A stretch of 64,000 nt of DNA, taken from the NCBI RefSeq assembly GCF_003610995.1, contig NZ_CP032543.1:4216001-4280000 (forward strand), given 5' to 3'. Made by a program: the position numbers and the translations under genes. Position 1 is the first letter of the stretch, and the number at the start of each line of letters is the position of its first letter. Below the pieces are notes generated by a model. That model did no database searches. It was given only the letters and a program-made list of their open reading frames with translations, and was not told the origin of the DNA. Source of the stretch: Streptomyces griseus subsp. griseus. Lineage in GTDB: Bacteria; Actinomycetota; Actinomycetes; Streptomycetales; Streptomycetaceae. Shown here piece after piece: positions 59,990-64,000 of this stretch.

Positions 59990-61071
59990 GCGGTGCCTCC
60001 ACTGCGGCCGCGGTGACCGCGGATGATCAGCCAGATCAGGTACGGGGCGCCGACCGCCGCCGTGAGGACGCCCACCGGCAGTTCGGTGGGCGAGAACAGC
60101 CTGCGGGCGAGCAGGTCGCCGAGGACGACGATCACCGCGCCCAGCAGGGCCGAGGAGACCAGCGGGATCTGTGCGGTACGGGTCATCCGGCGGGCGATCT
60201 GCGGCGCGAGCAGCGCCACGAAGTCCACCGGGCCCGCCGTGCCCGTCGCCACGGAGGCCAGGACCACCCCGAGGGCGACGAGTCCGAGCCGTACGCGCCC
60301 CAGGCGCACGCCCAGCGCGGTCGCGGTGTCGTCGTCCATCGTGACGGTCCGCTGCGCGCGGGCCGCCCACGCGACGGCCGGCAGCAGGACGACGAGCGTC
60401 CAGGCGAGCGGGGCGGCCTCCGGCCAGCCGCGCCCGTTCAGTGAGCCGGTCATCCAGATCTGCGCCTGCTGCGCGACCAGGTAGTCGCCCTTGGTCAGGA
60501 AGAGCGTGGTCACCGAGCGCAGCGCGATCGCGAAGCCGATGCCGATGAGGACGAAGCGGGTGGCGTGCAGACCGCCGCGCCACGCGAAGACGTACACGAG
60601 CGCGGCGGCGGCGACGCCGCCGATGACGGAGAGGTAGGGCAGGAACGTGTACGAGGTGATGCCGAAGGTCATCGCGCCGACCGTGAGCGCGCTGGCCCCC
60701 TGGCTGATGCCGATGATGTCGGGGCTGGCGAGCGGGTTGCGGGCGACGGTCTGGATCAGTGCGCCCGCGATCCCGAAGGCCAGGCCCACCAGCACCCCGA
60801 CGGCCATGCGGGGCAGCCGGAGCGTGCCGACGACCAGCTCGGCGGAGGACGGCTGCCCGAGGACCACCTTCACGACCTCGCCGGGCGCGACGAAGCTCTC
60901 GCCGGCACAGAGGTACGCGACGCAGACGGCGGCCAGGAGTACGGCGAGGGCGGCGGCGACGACGGACGCCCGCCGGTGCAGCAGGAACCGGCCACGCGGC
61001 CCGGCCTTCACGACGGAGTACCCGGCGGGCCGGACCCGTACAGCCGGGTCAGCCACGGACGACTTGCTCAC
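59986..61071 (-). CDS. FecCD family siderophore permease, second subunit
   Basis: 361 residues, about nine to ten membrane helices, with [39 protein letters not shown] and [20 protein letters not shown], hallmark FecCD motifs. The GTG start at 61071 overlaps the stop of a 14-codon frame made by duplication of the upstream permease end. Forms the heteromeric channel with the next gene product. Confidence 0.93.
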   Translation of the reverse strand: MSKSSVADPAVRVRPAGYSVVKAGPRGRFLLHRRASVVAAALAVLLAAVCVAYLCAGESFVAPGEVVKVVLGQPSSAELVVGTLRLPRMAVGVLVGLAFGIAGALIQTVARNPLASPDIIGISQGASALTVGAMTFGITSYTFLPYLSVIGGVAAAALVYVFAWRGGLHATRFVLIGIGFAIALRSVTTLFLTKGDYLVAQQAQIWMTGSLNGRGWPEAAPLAWTLVVLLPAVAWAARAQRTVTMDDDTATALGVRLGRVRLGLVALGVVLASVATGTAGPVDFVALLAPQIARRMTRTAQIPLVSSALLGAVIVVLGDLLARRLFSPTELPVGVLTAAVGAPYLIWLIIRGHRGRSGGTA

Positions 61072-61112
61072 GCGGGCACCGCCTTCCGGCGGCCGACGAG
61101 GGTGGAGCTCAT
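61068..61112 (-). CDS. 14-codon bridging frame created by a tandem duplication
   Basis: [14 protein letters not shown]. The ATG overlaps the stop of the first permease (ATGA, 61109-61112), and the TGA overlaps the GTG start of the second (GTGA). Its last seven residues repeat the end of the first permease (RRKAVPA) because GCGGGCACCGCCTTCCGGCG is present at both 61072-61091 and 61113-61132. Probably a by-product of duplication that keeps translational coupling intact. Confidence 0.4.
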   Translation of the reverse strand: MSSTLVGRRKAVPA

Positions 61113-61132
61113 GCGGGCACCGCCTTCCGGCG
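61072..61132. repeat. 41-bp offset direct repeat between permease genes
   Basis: The 20-base sequence GCGGGCACCGCCTTCCGGCG occurs at 61072-61091 and 61113-61132, followed in each case by a related CGA(C)GAGGGTG. This is a short tandem duplication spanning the junction of the two FecCD genes. Confidence 0.85.
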
Positions 61133-62161
61133 TACGAGGGTGACCAGGAACGGCACCCCGATCAGCGCCGTCATCACACCCGCCGGGACCTCGCTCGGCG
61201 GGAACACGATCCGGCCGACGACATCCGAGACGAGCAGCATCACCGGCCCGATCAGCGCCGCCATCGGCAGCACCCAGCGGTGGTCGTTGCCGACGACCGC
61301 GCGGGCGATGTGCGGGACGGCGAGCCCGATGAACGCGATCGGCCCGGCGGCGGCCACCCCGACCCCGGTCAGCACGGTCGCCCCGATCCCGCCGACGATG
61401 CGGACCGCCGCGACGTTCTGCCCGAGCCCCTTGGCCACGTCCTCGCCGAGCGCGAGCGCGTCCAGGCCGCGGGCCACCGAGAGCACCAGCACCGCGCCCA
61501 GCAGCAGGAACGGCCACACCTGCTGCACGACGTCCGCCTCCCGCCCGGCGATCGACCCGACCTGCCAGAAGCGGAACTCGTCCAGCGCGGACGCCTTCGT
61601 CGTGAGGACCCCCATCGTCACCGACACCAGCAGCGCGTTGATCGCCGCCCCGCCGAGCGCGAGCTTCACCGGGGTCGCGCCACCGCGCCCGCTGGAGGCG
61701 ATGGCGTACACGGCGACCGAGGCGACGGCGGCGCCCGCGAAGGCGAACCAGACGTACCCGGTCAGCGTGTGCACCCCCGCGAACGCGATGGCCAGCACCA
61801 CCGCGACCGACGCCCCCTGGCTGATGCCGAGGATGCCGGGGTCGGCGATGGGGTTACGGGTGATCCCCTGGAGCACCGTGCCCGCCAGGGCCAGCGCGGC
61901 GCCCACCATCAGGCCGATCAGCGTGCGCGGCACCCGCATCGTGCGGATCACCTCGGCGGCGTCCGAGTCCCCGCCGTGCAGCAGGGCGTCGAACACCTCG
62001 CCCGGCGGGATGGAGCGCGCCCCGACCGCCAGGCTCAGCAGGACGGCCAGCGCCAGCGCGACGACGGCGGCGGCCGTGGCGGTCGCGCGCCGGGAGAGGC
62101 GGGGTGCGCGGGGTGTCGGAGGCGCGACGGCCGGTGCCGGTGCTGGCGCGGGCGCTGACAT
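61109..62161 (-). CDS. FecCD family siderophore permease, first subunit
   Basis: 350 residues with an Ala/Pro-rich N-terminus and about ten membrane helices. RVPRTLIGLMVGAALALAGTVLQGITRNPIADPGILGISQGA and GPIAFIGLAVPHIARAVVG are family signatures. ATG at 62161 is preferred over an upstream in-frame TTG. First gene of the operon permease-permease-ATPase-binding protein; a degenerate iron-box-like palindrome lies 56 bases upstream. Confidence 0.93.
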   Translation of the reverse strand: MSAPAPAPAPAVAPPTPRAPRLSRRATATAAAVVALALAVLLSLAVGARSIPPGEVFDALLHGGDSDAAEVIRTMRVPRTLIGLMVGAALALAGTVLQGITRNPIADPGILGISQGASVAVVLAIAFAGVHTLTGYVWFAFAGAAVASVAVYAIASSGRGGATPVKLALGGAAINALLVSVTMGVLTTKASALDEFRFWQVGSIAGREADVVQQVWPFLLLGAVLVLSVARGLDALALGEDVAKGLGQNVAAVRIVGGIGATVLTGVGVAAAGPIAFIGLAVPHIARAVVGNDHRWVLPMAALIGPVMLLVSDVVGRIVFPPSEVPAGVMTALIGVPFLVTLVRRKAVPA

Positions 62162-62216
62162 CTGAACCAATCGGGAGGGACGGCGGGACGGACTCGGGGA
62201 CGGCTTCGCGAGGATT

Positions 62217-62234
62217 ACTAAGGCTTGGCTAAGT
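62217..62234. promoter_or_regulatory. Candidate iron box (DmdR/IdeR type), degenerate
   Basis: ACTAAGGCTTGGCTAAGT is symmetric at 12 of 18 positions (ACTnAGnCnnGnCTnAGT) and partly fits the TTAGGTTAGGCTAACCTAA consensus, especially in CTAA of the right arm. It lies upstream of the siderophore operon, where an iron box is expected. It is clearly more AT-rich than the surroundings. Confidence 0.45.
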
Positions 62235-62315
62235 TCTGGCTCAGTCTAGGTGGCGGGGATTCGGCCGAGGACGGGGGTGGGCCGGTCCGCCGGCCCCGTC
62301 GGCACAATGGTCCCC

Positions 62316-62978
62316 ATGGCTTCCACGGCTTCGAGCCCCCACACGGTCCCGCCCACAGCCCCCCTCACGGTCGGCTTCGACCTCGACATGACCCTCGTCG
62401 ACTCCCGGGCCGGTATCGCCGCCACCTACCGGGCCCTCTCCGCGGAGACGGGCGTCCCCATCGACGACGCCCTGGTGGTGAGCCGGATCGGCCCGCCGCT
62501 GGAGGAGGAGCTGGCGCACTGGTTCCCGGCCGATAAGGTGGCCGCCGCGGGCGACCGCTACCGGGCGCTCTACCCCGACCACGCGATAGCGCCGAGCACG
62601 GCACTCCCCGGGGCGCGGGAGGCGATCGCCGGGGTACGGGCGCTCGGCGGCCGGGCGATCGTGGTGACGGCGAAGTACGAGCCGAACGCCAAGCTGCACC
62701 TGGCGCACCTCGGGATGGAGCCGGACTCGGTGATCGGCTGGCTCTGGGCCGAGGCCAAGGGCGAGGCGCTGCGGGAGCACGGGGCGCAGGTCTACGTGGG
62801 CGACCACGTCGGGGACGTCCGCGGGGCGCGGGCGGCCGGGGCGCTGTCGGTCGCCGTGACGACGGGCCCGTGCGGCGAGCAGGAGCTGCGGGCGGCGGGC
62901 GCGGACGTGGTGCTGGCGGACCTGACGGAGTTCCCGGCCTGGCTGCGGGCGTTCGAGGCGAGCCGCGCGGCGGCCTGA
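62316..62978 (+). CDS. HAD superfamily hydrolase
   Basis: 220 residues. Motif I GFDLDMTLVDSRAG (nucleophile Asp and acid/base Asp), helical cap at about 30-90, motif II VVTAKYE, motif III lysine region and motif IV VYVGDHVGDVRGA. Of the phosphoglycolate-phosphatase-like subfamily; phosphate-ester substrate unknown. CACAAT followed by seven bases and ATG 62316 suggests a leaderless start there; an in-frame ATG three codons upstream overlaps the -10-like box. Confidence 0.9.
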   Translation: MASTASSPHTVPPTAPLTVGFDLDMTLVDSRAGIAATYRALSAETGVPIDDALVVSRIGPPLEEELAHWFPADKVAAAGDRYRALYPDHAIAPSTALPGAREAIAGVRALGGRAIVVTAKYEPNAKLHLAHLGMEPDSVIGWLWAEAKGEALREHGAQVYVGDHVGDVRGARAAGALSVAVTTGPCGEQELRAAGADVVLADLTEFPAWLRAFEASRAAA

Positions 62979-62988
62979 GAACTTGGGC

Positions 62989-63294
62989 CTACCGCCCGTC
63001 GGTCACCCGGTCGATCACCCAGTCGAGGCCGTGCGGCCCCGGCTCGTACGAGGGTGCCTGCCGCCACACCTCGCTGAACCCCCCGACGAGGGCCGAGCGG
63101 GCATCGGCGCCCTCCGGCAGCCGGGACCGCAGCAGCTCCAGCAGGAGTGGGGCGAGCAGGTCGTAGAGCTGACCGAGCGCGTCACTGCTGCCGTGGGCGA
63201 TCTGTACGAGGAGGTCGTCGACGTGTGCTGTGGCCCGGCCCGGAACGTCACAGGCTGCGGGATGGACCTTGAGGGCGTGCCCTGCGTGCTTCAC
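62989..63294 (-). CDS. Stand-alone sigma-70 region-2-like small protein
   Basis: 101 residues. HVDDLLVQIAHGSSDALGQLYDLLAPLLLELL, then ALVGGFSEVWRQAPSYEP and HGLDWVIDRVTDGR, resemble region 2 of ECF sigma factors (xALYDxxxPxLxxxxxR ... EVWRxAxxFDP ... WLxxIxxxR). There is no region 4. TAGGCT seven bases before the GTG at 63294 suggests a leaderless transcript. It could be a sigma-like regulator or a remnant that has been kept; function unproven. Confidence 0.65.
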   Translation of the reverse strand: MKHAGHALKVHPAACDVPGRATAHVDDLLVQIAHGSSDALGQLYDLLAPLLLELLRSRLPEGADARSALVGGFSEVWRQAPSYEPGPHGLDWVIDRVTDGR

Positions 63295-63353
63295 GCGACC
63301 GAGCCTAACCACCCCGGACGACCGGCGTGATCCGGACGAAAGATCCAAAGTCC

Positions 63354-63593
63354 CTAACCCCGGCTCGCCGCCCGCTTGGGGGAGCTCAGCCATACCGAGC
63401 GCACGACGCCCGCCCCGGCGATCAGGAAGCCGACGCCCATGAACATGCAGACCCCGTACGCGATCGGGGGGAACGGCTCCGTACCGAGGAAGAGCGGGGC
63501 GACCGTGACCAGAGTGGCCAACGCGCCGACGAAAAAGACGATGGCGCCGATCGATACGAGCCGGTCGCCGGCGCCTGAAGGAGTAGTGGTCAC
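63354..63593 (-). CDS. Small membrane protein with two TM segments (79 aa)
   Basis: Unrecognised. [25 protein letters not shown] and [23 protein letters not shown] are two membrane helices, with a basic tail ([10 protein letters not shown]). TACCCT six bases before the GTG start suggests a leaderless message. Codon use is normal. Function unknown. Confidence 0.7.
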   Translation of the reverse strand: MTTTPSGAGDRLVSIGAIVFFVGALATLVTVAPLFLGTEPFPPIAYGVCMFMGVGFLIAGAGVVRSVWLSSPKRAASRG

Positions 63594-63638
63594 GCCACCA
63601 GGGTAGTTCCCTGCCCGGAGGAACACTCCGGCGACGTC

Positions 63639-63666
63639 TTGTCACCGGCCGCAGGGCCATTAGCCT
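63639..63666 (+). promoter_or_regulatory. Promoter of the cold-shock gene (TTGTCA-N16-TAGCCT)
   Basis: TTGTCA (63639-63644) and TAGCCT (63661-63666) give a good vegetative promoter. The start would be near 63673, leaving a ~100-base leader, as is usual for cold-shock genes. Confidence 0.6.
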
Positions 63667-63674
63667 TGGTCCAG

Positions 63675-63693
63675 GCGGGTCACGGTGACCCGC
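63675..63693. promoter_or_regulatory. 19-bp perfect palindrome in the cold-shock gene leader
   Basis: GCGGGTCAC-G-GTGACCCGC, perfect 9-bp arms, located at about +2 to +20 of the presumed transcript. It may be an operator or, as RNA, a hairpin. Confidence 0.65.
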
Positions 63694-63773
63694 TGTACTG
63701 CTATCCGGAGCCGTTGCCCGTTGTCGCGCACGGCTCTTTCCGCACATTGACGAGTACGAGGACGGGGACAGAC

Positions 63774-64000
63774 GTGCCCACCGGCAAGGTGAAGTGGTTC
63801 AACAGCGAGAAGGGCTTCGGCTTTCTCTCCCGCGACGACGGCGGCGACGTCTTCGTGCACTCGTCGGTACTCCCTGCCGGGGTCGACGCACTCAAGCCCG
63901 GCCAGCGTGTGGAGTTCGGCGTGGTCGCGGGCCAGCGCGGTGACCAGGCCCTGTCCGTGGTGGTCCTCGACCCGACCCCGTCCGTCGCGGCCGCCCAGCG
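63774..64000 (+). CDS. Cold-shock domain protein (3' truncated by window)
   Basis: The GTG at 63774 begins [20 protein letters not shown], with RNP1 KGFGFL and RNP2 DVFVHSSVL, the OB-fold nucleic-acid-binding surface. The frame runs to the window edge with PTPSVAAAQ after the ~67-residue core, so this is the longer cold-shock type with a C-terminal extension. GAGGACGGGGA lies upstream of the start. Confidence 0.93.
   Translation, partial: MPTGKVKWFNSEKGFGFLSRDDGGDVFVHSSVLPAGVDALKPGQRVEFGVVAGQRGDQALSVVVLDPTPSVAAAQ

Noticed and set aside
1-64000. A biosynthetic gene cluster or mobile island spanning the window
   Set aside because: No PKS, NRPS, terpene or RiPP core enzymes, integrase, att repeats or transposase were seen; the protease block has accessory features but no mobility genes.

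Overview
The window is very GC-rich, strongly biased to G or C at third codon positions, and carries typical Streptomyces gene families: an XPB helicase, a GH81 glucanase, a cebEFG-like sugar ABC operon, SpoIIE-type phosphatases and mycothiol-dependent enzymes. It is best read as chromosomal DNA of a Streptomyces or close relative. I see no rRNA or tRNA gene, CRISPR array, intact insertion sequence, prophage or replication origin. The gene at each end is cut by the window edge.

Layout. 1-3.2 kb: end of a PIG-V-like mannosyltransferase gene, a gene-free scar, and a TetR regulator divergent from a quinone-oxidoreductase-type enzyme. 3.2-12.4 kb: a beta-1,3-glucan utilisation locus. A binding-protein/permease/permease/GH1 beta-glucosidase operon is divergent from a secreted GH81 endo-1,3-beta-glucanase, with a LacI regulator alongside and near-identical GAGAGCGCTCTC operators. 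12.5-14.5 kb: small stress-type proteins. 14.5-19.4 kb: a light-signalling module with a bacteriophytochrome histidine kinase, an Rcp1-like response regulator and a GAF-SpoIIE phosphatase; a 34-codon frame links the last two. 19.4-22.3 kb: an Uma2 remnant, and a MarR regulator divergent from a 14-TM-type MFS exporter with a shared operator. 22.4-26.0 kb: a murR-murQ-murP operon for N-acetylmuramic acid uptake and recycling. 26-30.9 kb: a DUF4031 pair, a chloramphenicol-type MFS exporter, a frameshifted PQQ-propeller lipoprotein, an HD-type protein and a mycothiol-dependent enzyme. 30.9-33.3 kb: the pxpABC 5-oxoprolinase operon, probably leaderless. 33.4-36.7 kb: copper homeostasis, with a frameshifted CopA and CutC on either side of a CsoR-type operator. 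36.7-41.1 kb: a frameshifted HelD/HelR-type ATPase and the XPB helicase.

41.4-53.3 kb is an accessory block devoted to extracellular proteolysis. It holds a TrmB/LuxR-type regulator, an M24 aminopeptidase P, a secreted M9-type HEYTH collagenase, a secreted C39/papain-like cysteine protease, a membrane-anchored partner protein, a Tat-exported HEAGH metallopeptidase, a collapsed peptide-binding protein gene and a large LuxR ATPase regulator that is frameshifted. A sequence motif recurs in its long intergenic gaps. 53.3-64 kb: a YqjF protein beside a 15-bp tandem repeat, an XPB-associated helicase/WYL-like protein, a HAAS membrane protein, a four-gene siderophore ABC importer, a HAD hydrolase, a stand-alone sigma-region-2-like protein, a two-TM protein and a cold-shock protein cut by the edge.

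Four otherwise intact genes (PQQ lipoprotein, copA, helR-like, LuxR ATPase) are each broken by one missing base, mostly in a C or G run. This looks more like assembly indels than decay, but the sequence alone cannot decide.
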